Source: Pycnopodia helianthoides
Lineage: Eukaryota; Echinodermata; Asteroidea; Forcipulatida; Asteriidae
Reading direction: 5' to 3'
Length of the DNA stretch: 64,000 nt
Assembly: GCA_032158295.1 (NCBI GenBank)
Contig: CM063249.1
Coordinates: 2,636,501 to 2,700,500, forward strand
Positions 23,851 to 34,900 of the stretch are shown piece after piece; the first letter of the stretch is position 1; every line of letters begins with the position of its first letter. Both the position numbers and the translations under genes were made by a program. Below the pieces are notes generated by a model. That model was not told the origin of the DNA. It searched no databases and worked only from the letters and a program-made list of their open reading frames with translations.

Positions 23851-24259
23851 TACACCCAAACCAAATACTGCACTCCTAAATGTCCACCATAATCTCAAAA
23901 ACAAAAGGCTAATAGAATCAATTTCAGATAATGAGTGTTGCATTTGGTGAGATAAAAGAAGATGTGGATCCATGTGCTTTGATATTTTTGAGGGAAGAAA
24001 ATCTGAACTGAAATTAGGAAACATAGGGAATACCTTTTTAAGGGGTAAAGGAGGGGGCATCCTCAGGAACAGCCTTCATGAGGGCAAAGGAAGGATGTAC
24101 CTTGCTCAAGAGTCAAGACCTCCCATCGCGATGCTATCCTCCTGGGATCTCTTCAGTCAGGATTTCCTCTCTTCCTTGACATTCAAAGAGAATTTGCAGC
24201 ATTTAAAGGGAAAGCACTTTGGGGGGTTTCTATTTTTTTTACTTTATTTTTTTAAGGTT

Positions 24260-24450
24260 ATGATAGGTTGCAGTATGACGTAAATCGGCATCTTACGGGC
24301 ATTTGGAACAAACAGTCATGAGTTCGTGTGAGAACGGCGTGCAGCACGCGACATTTTACAAAACTCACTGCACGATTGGTTAGTGATTGACGCATCTGCA
24401 AGCCAAATGCACTTTGCCGTAAAGATGGCGTCTACGGGAACTATCTATAC
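24260..24450. mobile_element. MITE, family H (TATAGATAG termini), copy 1
   Basis: Shares AGGTTGCAGTATGACGTAAA and AAAGATGGCGTCTAC with the better-preserved copy at 26629-26858. Terminal blocks ATCTTTACGGGCA and its complement are inverted. Confidence 0.7.
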
Positions 24451-24613
24451 AGGATTGGTATGGGAAAAAACATTGTTTGATTTTAGTAAAGATGCTTATT
24501 GATTATGAAGTTCATACTAGAACCATTTTATTTTGTATTCTCCACAATCAGTGAGCTTTTGGATTGAAACTGATATTTTTAATTTGTATTGCCAACTATG
24601 TACTTTGTCTTAA

Positions 24614-25024
24614 AGGGGGGGGTCATAGATTAGTAACTGCTCCAAAAATTAATGACCATAAAAACCTGGCCAGAAGTGCTGCAGCTGTTGATGGTATAAA
24701 CTATTTTGAAAAAGGATTCCTTTCTAAGTAATATGGTTTGGAAAATGTTTCACCCCAAAAACATTTGAAACTGATAAACGATTCATGCATGCATCGTTTT
24801 TCACAAATGCTTTGGCCAGTGATACAGTTGGTACCTGCTGTCAACTCACTAAACGTGGATCAACTCGACGTTCTGGTAAAAATACTGTGAGGTATTTTTG
24901 CTGTTCGCAGCAAGTAGCACTGTATACAGCTGAAACTTTCACAGGTGACTTTCATTGTATCTTTCCACATAATCTTGCCTAAAAATCAGCATTACGTTGC
25001 AAAAACCAATCCATGACCCTACTT
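24614..25024. mobile_element. TTAA-flanked foldback MITE, family E
   Basis: TTAA at 24610-24613 and 25025-25028. Begins AGGGGGGGGTCATAGATTAG and ends CCATGACCCTACTT. Central palindrome AAACGATTCATGCATGCATC. Confidence 0.75.
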
Positions 25025-25445
25025 TTAATTTAGTATCTTTAGATGTGAAAGAAATCTGTAGTCTTCGTGATGTCATTAATATGTCAGATGACTAATGGAC
25101 GTGTCTGTCACTCGGCACATGCTCAGTAAATTTGTCCCGATACAGTGAGGTCGTGACCTCTACAGAGCCTCTGTGATGAAAAGTATAATGTGCAGAATGA
25201 GGGTTGTTGAGCGATGGGAACACGTATTATCAATTACCGAGATGCCAATGACTTTTCTGCTGAGTAGAAGTCTCTGCAGTGCTAACCCCCTAGATGTTAT
25301 CTGCAGACAGCTGCATCAATCCTTTAAAATCAATCAATATGAGTGTTTGTAGGCTCCGTTCTGCCTCAGTCCATCAACATTAACCAATGTTGGTATTTTA
25401 GGATCCATCTGATCAATACTCCCTCAATCCTACAATGTCAATTAA

Positions 25446-25754
25446 AGGGTGTGTACAACATTGGTAAGGTTAAAAATATAAATGCTCACAGAATTACACA
25501 TAACTTACATGGTACAAAGATAGTCGTGGTGGTAAACTTCCCTTTAAACAGTTTTGCTTGAAATGCTACAGTTTTTAGGAAATGAGCAAAACAATTAGTC
25601 TTTACTGATGTTTGAAAACCGATGTTTGAAAACATATAACGGGGTTTTTCACTGTTTTTCTCATTGAGCTTAACATTTCACAGTCTTGCTATTTCATGTA
25701 TATGTTGGATCACATAAAGTGTGGATACTAGTCTTTGAAAATTACCAATGCGCT
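25446..25754 (+). mobile_element. TTAA-flanked MITE, family B
   Basis: TTAA at 25442-25445 and 25755-25758. Begins AGGGTGTGTACAACATTGG and ends AATTACCAATGCGCT. Shares ACTTACATGGTACAAAGATA with the copy that ends at 60416. Confidence 0.8.
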
Positions 25755-25969
25755 TTAAGAGGAGATTTTGTAGGATTTCTACCGCCACCAACAGGGGTTT
25801 GATTGTCAAACATGCACCAATTCTTCAAAATCAACTGAGATGAGTTTTTGTATGTCTCGTTCTGCTTCTCAGTCCTTCAAAATCAACCAGTATGAGTTTT
25901 TTGTAGGATCCTGACTTAGGACGGTGCCGGTTACACGGTTACTTGGTTAACTGATCGTCAGGTGAGGAT

Positions 25970-26115
25970 TCCTAAGGCCGTATCCAAACTTTGGCGACCA
26001 CAGCTACGGCTACAACTGTTGCTAAGGGTGTTGCTAAAGGACGTCCTATACTTCATCGCACGATAGACACGACGATCCAGCCGTAGCCGTATCCAGGCGC
26101 CAATTTGGACACGAC
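25970..26115. repeat. CCGTAGCC foldback repeat
   Basis: AGCTACGGCTACAACTGTTG near 26003 and AGCCGTAGCCGTATCC near 26080 are inverted. Related sequence at 45385-45530. Confidence 0.65.
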
Positions 26116-26226
26116 CTTTACTACCTCAATCCTTCAAAATCATCCGATATGAGTCTTGTAGGATCCCTAATGGTATTAGCCTATTATTAAATTTGTCATT
26201 AAAATGCATTTGTTCTTTTCATACAG

Positions 26227-26306
26227 GGCGTTTACAACCGGAACTCCACCAGCCCCACGTTACCATCACTCTGCTGTGGTGTACAATGGAAGCATGTTCA
26301 TCTTTG
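26227..26306 (+). CDS. LZTR1: LZTR1 exon 4 (Kelch repeat 2, first half)
   Basis: 80 bases between acceptor TTTTCATACAG and donor GTAATA, after a 15.6-kb intron. It completes Arg78, encodes residues 79-104 ([20 protein letters not shown], then GSMFIF) and gives one base of Gly105. [12 protein letters not shown] is the start strand of Kelch repeat 2 and is strongly conserved in LZTR1. The phase-1 intron splits the first Gly codon of the GlyGly hallmark (105-106), which exon 5 restores. Confidence 0.96.
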
Positions 26307-26628
26307 GTAATACAAAATTTGTTTCGAAGTAAATCTGTTGATACCATTAATTTATAAAGGGACGGGCAATCAGGTTGGCTTAGGGCTCCCTTTCACCCCT
26401 GAGGACCCTGATTCGAATTCCGCTTCGGCATTTGGTGACTGATATGTGGCATGGTGCACCCCCCTCCCCTCCTCTCCTTATTGTGTCTTGCATTGTGTGC
26501 TTGGAATCTCAGGAATTCTTCAGAGGATTTAAGGGGGGGGTGGTCGGTACTTGTGTACAAGAGGAAAATAGTGTGTTCAAATATGGGAACATTGGGAGGG
26601 GATAAGCTCTGCTCCATATCTGGCATGG

Positions 26629-26858
26629 TATAGATAGGTTGCAGTATGACGTAAATCGGCCATCTTTACGGGCAGTTTAGAACAAACAGTCGTGCGTTTC
26701 GCGTGAGAACGGCGATGCAGACACGCGCGCATTTCACGAAACTCATTGCAGGATTGGTCAGTGAACAACGCGGCTGCGTTAATAAGTTGAGCGTTTGACA
26801 CACTGCAGCCAAAATGCAATTTGCCCGTAAAGATGGCGTCTACTGGGAGCTATCTATA
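26629..26858. mobile_element. MITE, family H, copy 2
   Basis: Inverted termini TATAGATAG and CTATCTATA, with inner inverted blocks CATCTTTACGGGCA and TGCCCGTAAAGATG. 230 bp, non-coding. Confidence 0.8.
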
Positions 26859-26905
26859 GCTTCAGAGCCTTGCCTATGGATTGGGTTTTCAGTCCCTCCC
26901 TACCT

Positions 26906-27265
26906 AATAAGCCATTTGCGAGTTAGATTTGAATAAAGTCTAGTACAATGACTTGCTTAGTCACATGTCACTGCTTACATTTGAATTCCTCAGACTATAG
27001 AGACAGTTGCTATGTCAAATGGTTCGGGGCAAGCTTTTGTATAGCAACCTCTAGATGAGCAAACCCTGGTACCAATGTACACGTCCATCCAGAATTGTGT
27101 ATGGGTGTTCGCCGTCTCTTACGTAACTGCGCAAAAGCTTGCCCCGAATCATGTGATATAGCAACTGTCTCTATAGTCTGATGAATTCAAATTTAAGTGG
27201 TAACTTGCGATTAAGCACGTCATTGTACCAGACAATATTCAAATCTAACACGCAAATGGCTTATT
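26906..27265. mobile_element. MITE, family I, with inverted arms over 130 bp
   Basis: Ends AATAAGCCATTTGCG and CGCAAATGGCTTATT. Inverted similarity extends inward through TAGATTTGAATA, ACAATGAC, CAGACTATAGAGACAGTTGC and CGGGGCAAGCTTTTG, so the arms cover most of the 360 bp and would form a long hairpin. A second copy, with its left end lost, is at 38187-38502. Confidence 0.85.
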
Positions 27266-27398
27266 GCCAGGGTTTTCCCAAGTTTTTGAGGTTTGCCTCC
27301 CACATCTAAAACTGATGTTCGCATTTTATTGGCGCGCAAGCTCACTTGGGTGCTAATAACCCGTACGCAATCAATACATAGGTTCTCAATGTAAAATC

Positions 27399-28570
27399 TA
27401 TAGACCATTACGCACAGGGCTTGGTAAACATCAGAGGCCTAAGGTGCATATGGATCAAGTACCAGTGTTACACGGCAACACTGGTAGAAAAAAATGGAGT
27501 CGTGTAAAATAAGCTCAGTGTTCAAACTGGTTAAAGCCAGAATTCAAGCTTATTTGATCGAATTCAACCAGTATTAGTGACTTCAGCCATGACGTAGGGC
27601 CCATTCCCGCAATCTGTAATATGGGGAGTTGTATTTTAAAGTTGAATGGCTTTTGTAGCAAAAGATTATGCTGAAACTCTGTGTTTTTGCGAGACTGTTT
27701 TTTGTGGTTTGTGGTATTATTGCGAACGTGCAGTCTGAACAGTATACATGGCAAAATAAAGTATGACACGTGCTGCTTGTTCCACCAATCAAATGACAAG
27801 GGTCTGTAAGTGCGGTTTACTATATTAGTTCTTGTATGTATATTTTGTTGTGGTTTGATCTGTCTGATATTTACATGTGTTGTTCTAATAAGTCAGCTTT
27901 CAACATGGAGGAACCCCACACATGAATGTGGTTCAATGTAGAATCCTGTATTAAACGAATGGACGCTCTGAATTTAATTACCCTGCAAGGTTATATGGGA
28001 AGTGAAGTTCGATTATTAACAACTCCGACTACGAATTTCCCTGTCTCGTAATCCCCCAAGACAATCCTGCGGGAGCATGGCAGGCATATTTTCATATTCT
28101 CCGACCCTCGATGAACGTGTTGCCCCTTACCCTGGGGGTGGGGTATAAAGCGGAAGGATGACTCGCTAACTCATCACCTGATTCCTTATGATAGCGGAAA
28201 GATACATTCAAATGACTTCCCATTTCCCCTTCTGCCGAGGGGGAATGATTAAAGGGCTTGACTCCACATGGAAGAGATCCTCCGAGACAGTCCGGAGTCG
28301 GTGTGGGGGGGGGCTGTGTCTGACTGCAGCCTCATCGCCTGACGTAACTTAATGCCCTTCAGGGCTTGGGGTATTCTTACTTGTCTCGAAGCGGAAACAC
28401 GTGTGAATAGTTGCGGTTGTGAAGATGTGAAGATGCACAGATACTGATGTGAGAAGGGGGAAAGGGGGCAATCAGGGCAGTGGGTCAGGGTTGAGACCTA
28501 AGACACTTGACCTGGTTTTCTTAAGTAGTCACAATGGTAACGATAGTTATGTTCGTTTCTCAGGTTTTAA
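27399..28570. other. Intron 3-4 area with little recognisable content
   Basis: 27399-27490 is the partner of 21714-21806. This lies within intron 4. The rest is apparently unique sequence with no supportable gene; CpG-richer patches lie at 28020-28480. Confidence 0.4.
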
Positions 28571-28576
28571 CATCAT

Positions 28577-29165
28577 GGAGTTTTGGGGCCGAGCAGTCCC
28601 ACTGCACCAGGATCAAGTTCTGGTGTTATCAGAAGTGTGGGTCCAGGTCCAGTTTGTGGCACTTCAGCCTTTAAGCAAGCAATTAAACATAATATTGCTT
28701 TATCCTTTAGATATGAACAATAAGAACTCATTACACTTATCGTTGATTGGGTGTCATGGCCGAGATGTTTCTCCAAAAGTTCTGTAATTTACAGAATGTG
28801 GGTTTGAATCCTGGCCTGGTCAGTTGCGACACTTGTGTCCTTGAGCAAGGCACTTTATCATAATTGCTTCTGTCCACCCAGGAGTACAAATGTGTTCCGG
28901 CGAGAGCTGGGGAGTAACCTGCGATGGACTGGCATCCTGTCCAGGGGGAATATAAATACTCTGAGTCGTTTAATACCAGTGAAACCGGATTTAAACACCG
29001 GCCTGCTGAGCCATATTGGCTCATGACAGACTTTACTTTACTTTACACTTATCTTTAAGAGAAGCTTTCCCCGGTGTTTCTGGTCCATGAATAGTTGGCT
29101 GCATGAATTATTGGCTGCAGTTGACACTGCAGCGTCAATATAAACCTTTACAAGACACTAAATGA
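28577..29165 (+). mobile_element. Old tRNA-derived SINE interrupted by a younger SINE
   Basis: The outer SINE (28577-28741 and 29054-29165) has GTTTTGGGGCCGAGCAGTCC and later CCCCGGTGTTTCTGGTCCAT. It is broken by the SINE at 28742-29042. Confidence 0.8.
28742..29042 (+). mobile_element. tRNA-derived SINE with 11-bp target duplication and TTTAC tail
   Basis: Target TTACACTTATC is duplicated at 28731-28741 and 29043-29053. Head GTCATGGCCGAGATG, B box GGTTTGAATCCTGG, body with TGCGATGGACTGGCATCCTG, tail ACTTTACTTTA. Its insertion site is inside the body of another SINE. Confidence 0.9.
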
Positions 29166-29511
29166 ATGGGTGTCATCTATACACAAAACGAGGACAATAT
29201 TTTCTGTCCATCTGTGGCACCCTTGCACGGTTGCGTTGTCGTCTTAGTTATGGGAGAGGTGGAAGGCTTGTGAGCGTATGGTGTGTTTTTTCCCAGTGCG
29301 GAAAATTCGCAAGCGGTGCAGCTTTCTCATCCTCAGGTTTTTTCAATAAAACTAGCAACAAAAGTAAACAGGGAAGTCTCATAATAATAACTGATGGTGT
29401 TCCCATTGAGAACCAAATAGCAGTCAATGTTTTGTCAAAGATTTTCCGGTGTTTACAAAAGGGATAAATTTGTGAAAGTTCCACCAAAAATTACTAATTA
29501 TCAAAATTTAC

Positions 29512-29634
29512 AGGCCCTGAATTTCAACTTTTGAGACGGCGAGGACATTTTTGTTTCGCAAAGGGCACTTCCATTGGAAAATCTTGAAGTCTATGGAAAG
29601 CTTTCGAAGAGGCAAGGCCAAGACCAGGGCAACA
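29512..29634. repeat. Family G repeat, 5' part
   Basis: GGCCCTGAATTTCAACTTTT ... AAAGGGCACTTCCATTGG ... GGCAAGGCCAAGACCAGGGC. It runs straight into the perfect palindrome at 29635. Confidence 0.65.
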
Positions 29635-29798
29635 GGGGTCGATTTCACAAAACTCTTCCTAACTTAGGACTAGTCCTAGGCAATGCTAAGAGATAGGACT
29701 AGTCCCATAAGTACTGGTCCTGACTTAGGACTAGTCCTATCTCTTAGCATTGCCTAGGACTAGTCCTAAGTTAGGAAGAGTTTTGTGAAATCGACCCC
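29635..29798. repeat. Perfect 71-bp inverted repeat (22-bp spacer)
   Basis: Left arm 29635-29705 and right arm 29728-29798 are exact reverse complements. The ends GGGGTCGATTTCACAAAACT belong to the CACAAAG foldback family. Inside, CTTAGGACTAGTCCTA units repeat, so each arm is itself palindromic. Confidence 0.95.
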
Positions 29799-30002
29799 AG
29801 ATGCCATAAAATTCTAAATTAAGGGACTTAATTTCCTAACATACAGAAAGTAAAGAGAACATCAAAATTCAAGTGTACATTCCAAATTACTTGGATGCTG
29901 CAGTTGAAAGGAAAGTTTAACATATATTGTTTGGGTTTGGGTATTTGGGGGGGGGGAGACTTTAATTTGCTTTCATTTTCTTACATGGTACAATTAATTT
30001 AA

Positions 30003-30280
30003 AGGGGAGGGTATACCTTACATGTAGGTAGTTACTCCAAAAATGAATGGCCATAACAACTTACTTGTAAGAAGCACTGCAGCTGTTGATAATGTATAAC
30101 ATTTTGAGAAACGATTTCCTTCTAAAGAATGGGTTTTAGAAAAAGTGATTTGAAAAAAATTGCCAATCTGAGAAATGTTTCATGGGTAAAAACATTTCTC
30201 AAATTGTGTATTTCAATTGCGGATTATTCTTCCTGCAAGGACATAACCGCTCCAGATTTTCGGCGATATCTCAAAAATGA
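30003..30280. mobile_element. Truncated family A MITE
   Basis: TTAA at 29999-30002, start AGGGGAGGGTATACCTTACA. Matches the other copies through CGGCGATATCTCAAAAATG and then stops; the last 80-100 bases are missing. Confidence 0.7.
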
Positions 30281-30735
30281 TATGTAAAATGATATCTATA
30301 TCTGGGTCATTCCCCCAAAGTTGAGACACAGTGTGATTTTTGTGCAATATTTGTCCATATGAAAAGAAATCATTTATTTGACCCAATTATTTCATGTAAC
30401 ATTCTCCTTTGAGTTAGAGTGTGAAAATGTTTGATGAAGTATAAACTGTTTTAATGCATTTTAATGGAAATTATTGTGAAAAATATACTTCTGGATGTAA
30501 CACGGACACCGTGTCCATGTTACATCCAGAAGTTTATTTTTCTAATTTTTCAACACTCAAATACATTATTGTGCAAATTCACTTTGTGCACTAATTACAA
30601 GGAACAAATTGTACCAGGCAAAACCGTTTTTGGGATAGTCAGTGATTAAATACAGCAGAAATGGGGCAGGACTAAAATCATGCACAAAGCATACAAATGT
30701 CTATGGGTTTTGAGGCATTGCATGGTGAGGTATCA

Positions 30736-31180
30736 GTATATATTCGGTTTGCGGTAACACCATGTGTAAAAAATATCTACTTGCTGTGTGGATTTTGTTC
30801 TTTAGAGAACTTGTCTTGCTATTTATTCTACTACCGCGGAGTAGGTTTTTTCGGAATTCGGGAGACTTCTCAGTTCTGAAAAGAACTGTCCTGCTTATTA
30901 ACTACTACCTGGGCGGGAGGTAGGAAATCGGCCTGGACTACTACTTTAGCTTGTGGATCGGGGGGACTTCTCGTAATTAACTGCACTGCCGCGGAGTGAG
31001 TTCTTTTGGTCTCAACGTTTCGACTAGCTTGCTCTAGTCATCGTCAGGAGACTAACGATGACTAGAGCAAGCTAGTCCGCGGTAGTAGAATAAATAGCAA
31101 GACAAGTTCTCTAAAGAACAAAATCTACACAGCAAGTAGATATTTTTTACACATGGTGTTACCGCAAACCGAATATATAC
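30736..31180. repeat. 105-bp inverted repeat with inner 23-bp palindromic arms
   Basis: Arms 30736-30840 and 31076-31180 differ at a single position. Between them lies a second inverted pair, 31022-31044 and 31055-31077, 23 bp and exact. The right member runs into the outer right arm. The unit resembles a transposon remnant that has folded back on itself. Confidence 0.9.
31009..31052 (-). ncRNA. Hammerhead-ribozyme-like motif
   Basis: On the - strand: GTCTC, CTGACGA, T, GACTAG-AGCAAG-CTAGTC, GAAA, CGTT, GAGAC. CTGACGA fits CUGANGA, GAAA is the second core strand, stem II is 6 perfect pairs, stem I is GTCTC/GAGAC, and stem III is only AC/GT with no loop. The extra T before stem II departs from the standard core. 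Minimal hammerheads with such short stem III are known from Penelope-like retroelements, where they are thought to work as dimers. Activity is not shown. Confidence 0.45.
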
Positions 31181-31519
31181 TCATACAAATGTCACAAAGT
31201 GTTTCCCAACTTGGTGGAATGACCCATATAGGATAAAACAATCAAAAAGTTCAAAAAAACTAAAGGTACACTTTGCCTATAACAGATATTTCATCTCATG
31301 ACATCAGTTGATTAATATTCTTTAAATGCTTCACATCAGTTTTATTTTTTTGTTTTATTTTTTCATGCTGAACATTATCTTTCAGTCTTCAAGGCATTTC
31401 CACATTTCCCTCCCCTCTTCGTCTCCTCATTCCAATCATGTACCTCCGTCATCCTCAATAAATCTTTGCCTCCATCAACCTCTTGAACCTCATCCCGAAG
31501 ATTGGAAACAGGTTTCTGA

Positions 31520-31804
31520 TTTCAATAATCCGCACCGCAGTCACCAGCCTTTTTTAGCCAAGACATGTGGGAGGAAGAAAGTAATTCCACAGGAGGCCTT
31601 TTCGAAAAACCCCGCTCCCTGGTTTGCAGCTCTTGGGTTTCTGACTCTGTGTGGTATGCATCTTGGATTGATGAGCTAGAGCTGGAGCTGGACTCGGAGA
31701 CGAGGTTTGGAAAATACCTGAGTAATTCATCAGGATGCTTACCATCAAATGTCATGGTGTCTGAAGACTCTGACCTTTTTTTTCTCAGAAAGGCAACCAC
31801 TTAG
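31520..31804. other. Region open on both strands; possible exon, unresolved
   Basis: On the - strand a frame from the ATG at 31755 encodes MTFDGKHPDELLRYFPNLVS, then a run of Ser/Glu, and ends with a stop near 31522. On the + strand a frame from the ATG at 31565 ends at TAG 31802-31804 (DELELELDSETRFGKYL). A good - strand acceptor (CTCTCCACAG) precedes the region, but it leads into a stop in that frame. The composition is less AT-rich than the surroundings. I recognise no family. Confidence 0.25.
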
Positions 31805-31929
31805 ATTTCTGTGGAGAGAATGTCTGTCCTTTGTCAATTTTCATTTCGGCATTTGTTGTGTAAAAAACCCTAGGGATTTAAATCTATTCCTTCAATACCT
31901 AGTATAATGGCAAGGAGGGAGAATAATAA

Positions 31930-34900
31930 ATTAGCACATTTCCATCCAGTTGTGTCCCCCCCCCCCCTTCCACCAATCCTGTCTTGATTTAAGGAGAACA
32001 GTTGCAGTTTTGTTACTGTTTTGCTAGCATTAGGGGCAATTTAGAATAACCAATGTTTACCCCCAAAAAACCTTTGGAAATTGTACATGATTAGAAGAAA
32101 TAACTGAACATCGAAATTCAGAAAAGATTTTTTTTAATTCTTAATAAATTATAGAAGAGAAATACCCAGCAGTCTCTGCTCTTCCAGATCGTCTGTCATA
32201 TCTTATGTTCCGTTGTTTTCAGACAACCTTGTTTCAAATTGGTGGATCAGATCCAGCAGAGGGGATTCCAGAAACGAGTAGTAAACGCAAAGGTGGATCT
32301 GAACCAACTCAATGTGGTCATTATCAGTTTCGCTAGGAATGGCAGGCTTTTTGCTTTTTTTTCCTTTTTTTCATGATGTACCTCCAATTTAATTTTTTTT
32401 TTTTTAACAGACATAATTCGTATCATTTTCGTTCTGGTACATTTTAATTCAAATTTTGAAGCAGCAGTGAATGATTTCAAATGTTCAAATGCTCAAATTT
32501 ATCTGGCTGGATCAGAAGCAGGACCATAACTGCACAAACTGACTTGCATTAAAATCTTTTTCTTTTTTTCCAATTTTAATTAAGGGAAGTGGAGAGAATG
32601 AACCACAAGGTTTGGGTTTAAGACTTGGAAATCAATGCATATAGCTCAGCGGAGATGACTCTGTAACCAAACTCTTTGACGGTGGAAGTTGGTCGTTCAT
32701 TTTCCCACAAAAACAACCTCCTTTGTGGTGGACCCAAAACCCAAAGGATGTTTTCCTTGGCCAAGAGAATTGTCCAGTCACCGTTGAATTAAAGGGGCGG
32801 AATGAATCGATGGCCGGGTTCGCCCTTAACTTTTTTCGGTGACTATCGAGCAGGACCAGTTGGCTTGTCATTTCACTAGTCCGTCAGCTTTTTCTTAAGT
32901 CTATATTTCAAATGAAAATAGGGATGCTTTTCAACACTGAACTAGCCAGCCGGACCACGAGAGAAAGAATGTTGTAAGTTAGGTTGAGCAAGCAACATAC
33001 TGTATAATATATGAATGAAACCTGGAAAATGGAATGATAACCTTTAAACTGTAACCACATGACTTCTGGTTTTTTGTATACATTTTGGGTGTGGTTAATA
33101 ACATGGGTCTGCGTTGAAAACCCCACATGTCGTCAGCTTGGCAAAAGACGTTAGGTTAAACTTCAGCTGAGGTATTTTGGACAGGGGAACGGCATGAATG
33201 TGGGCCGGGGGGGGGAGGTGGGGTTTGGAACAAAAAATATATCTCCGGAACCCCCCAATATCCTGCAGCAGTTTCTGACCAGGATTACTGGCACCGTTTA
33301 CCCGTGGATACCTGGAACCTAATGCGAGGCACATGCCGGCATTCGGGGCGTAAATCATCTCTGGGAAGAAGGTATTCCCACCTTGGCAGTGGAAAGAATT
33401 TGTCGACCCCCGCCCTGAGAAGTTGTCGTAAAGGTTTGTTAACGCCCATGATTAAGAGGTTGCAAAGTATGTCAAACTTTTCCCGACAAGAAGATTAATC
33501 TTGTAACTTGATACTTTTCTTGAAAAAACACTTCTGTAAAAATTGTCCTTGTACAAGAAAGTGAGTAACTTGTAACTAAAGGTAGGGCCATCGTTTGGTA
33601 ATGACCCCCCCCCCCCAAAAAAAAAAAAAAAAATTGTGTAATTTCTAACTGAAAGCTTACTTGTTATAAAGATGGTAATGGAAGTAAGCATCCTGCGAAA
33701 TTATTTTGTCTGAAATGCCTGCGTTGATTACAAATCAATAAAAACATTTGAATCTGAGAAATGGTTCATGCTTGAATCGTTTCTCAGTATTTTGCAAAAC
33801 GGAAACCAAGAGCTTCGGTTGGTACTCGCTGTAACGTGTACCGTCCGGGCTAAACGTTCCTTTGAAAATACCATGTACAAACTGTACAATTTTATCTTGA
33901 CGAGGTCGTTTCTTACACTGCACGTTGTATCGAGAAATCTACCCGAATGGGTAGATGTACAAAACCAATGGGAGCGTGGAAGCGCTATAATATTCATTAA
34001 ACTTTCGTGACATCACAGTGCAAGACACTGTAAGCGCACGCGTCTAAACGCGGCGACACGTGGGGGCGGGCAAACTAATCAGCAGGCAAGGGGGTGTCGG
34101 TATTATAAGTCGTTGAATTGCACTTCCCAAAATTCAAATTTTGCAAACAAAACGACCCCATTGTATGTTACAACGTATTACTTTAAATTCAAATGAACAT
34201 TTAGTCGTGCTTTCTTTTTATAATAATTGGTTATTCAAAAATGTATTTCAATCCTCAAGTACTTAACCCCCACAAATAACAAATGAACGAGCCTTCTTGT
34301 TGAATGGTTTGATTGGACAACACATATCACGCAGCAATGTTTACAATATTCATAAGTGAATACATTTACATATCAGGCAACTGCGCATCGTCAAGTCCCT
34401 GTCCCGCCTGCGAACAGGTTGGGGAATGCAGAGCATCACAAAACAATAGTTTTCTGGGGATGGCACGGGATTGGGAATTGAGTCAAGTCTAGGGGCAGGG
34501 AGGCAGTGAGACGACAATTGCCTGCATGTCGTATCAGCCCTTATAAACCAGTTTTGTACCATTTTTCTTAAACTCCATAAAAGTAACATTTTTCCTGTTG
34601 GCGCCTCCTTGATGCTTACAATTCAAGTCAGTTTTATGGAAACAATAACAATTTATAATGTGCATGTCTTTACTAAAAAGGGAGCAAGGCGCCTACATTC
34701 ATATAAATATTACTTTAAAACAGCAGCTAAAAAGGCCACATGGTACTGATACACTGTATCCACAACTGACATAGACACATGATAGAGGACGTGCACAGCA
34801 GATGTAGACCACAATTGAACTCGGCATTCTCCAGTTCGATTTCTGCTCTCTCTCGAAAAATCAATGCTGTACCATCCCTTTATGATGTGTTTCTTGAAAG

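Larger units (their letters stand above)
26357..27330 (+). mobile_element. tRNA-derived SINE (GGTTGGCATAGTGG type) split by two MITEs
   Basis: SINE pieces: 26357-26628 (head, with GATTCGAATTCC as B box), 26859-26905 (GGATTGGGTTTTCAGTCCCT) and 27266-27330 (GGGTTTTCCC ... ACATCTAAAACTG). The order matches the uninterrupted copy at 61823-62070. The gaps are exactly a family H element and a long-TIR family I element. Confidence 0.8.
30302..31227. mobile_element. Foldback element with TGGGTCATTCC ends, carrying a nested insertion
   Basis: Left end TCTGGGTCATTCCCCCAAAG and right end CTTGGTGGAATGACCCA are inverted. A smaller palindrome lies at 30487-30531 (GGATGTAACACGGAC and its complement). The right half contains the long inverted repeat 30736-31180. 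Confidence 0.65.

Noticed and set aside
23767..24060. 97-codon - strand frame
   Set aside because: Its 3' part is SINE-derived and the rest has no support.
31326..31679. 117-codon + strand frame in intron 4
   Set aside because: Begins in AT-rich sequence with a poorly coding, low-complexity translation; overlaps frames on the other strand and shows no family similarity.
32221..32335. Possible exon after acceptor GTTGTTTTCAG (frame TTLFQIGGSDPAEGI...)
   Set aside because: Only 37 codons to a stop, no donor, no match to LZTR1 and phase incompatible with a needed exon; the exon 4-5 junction is already complete.
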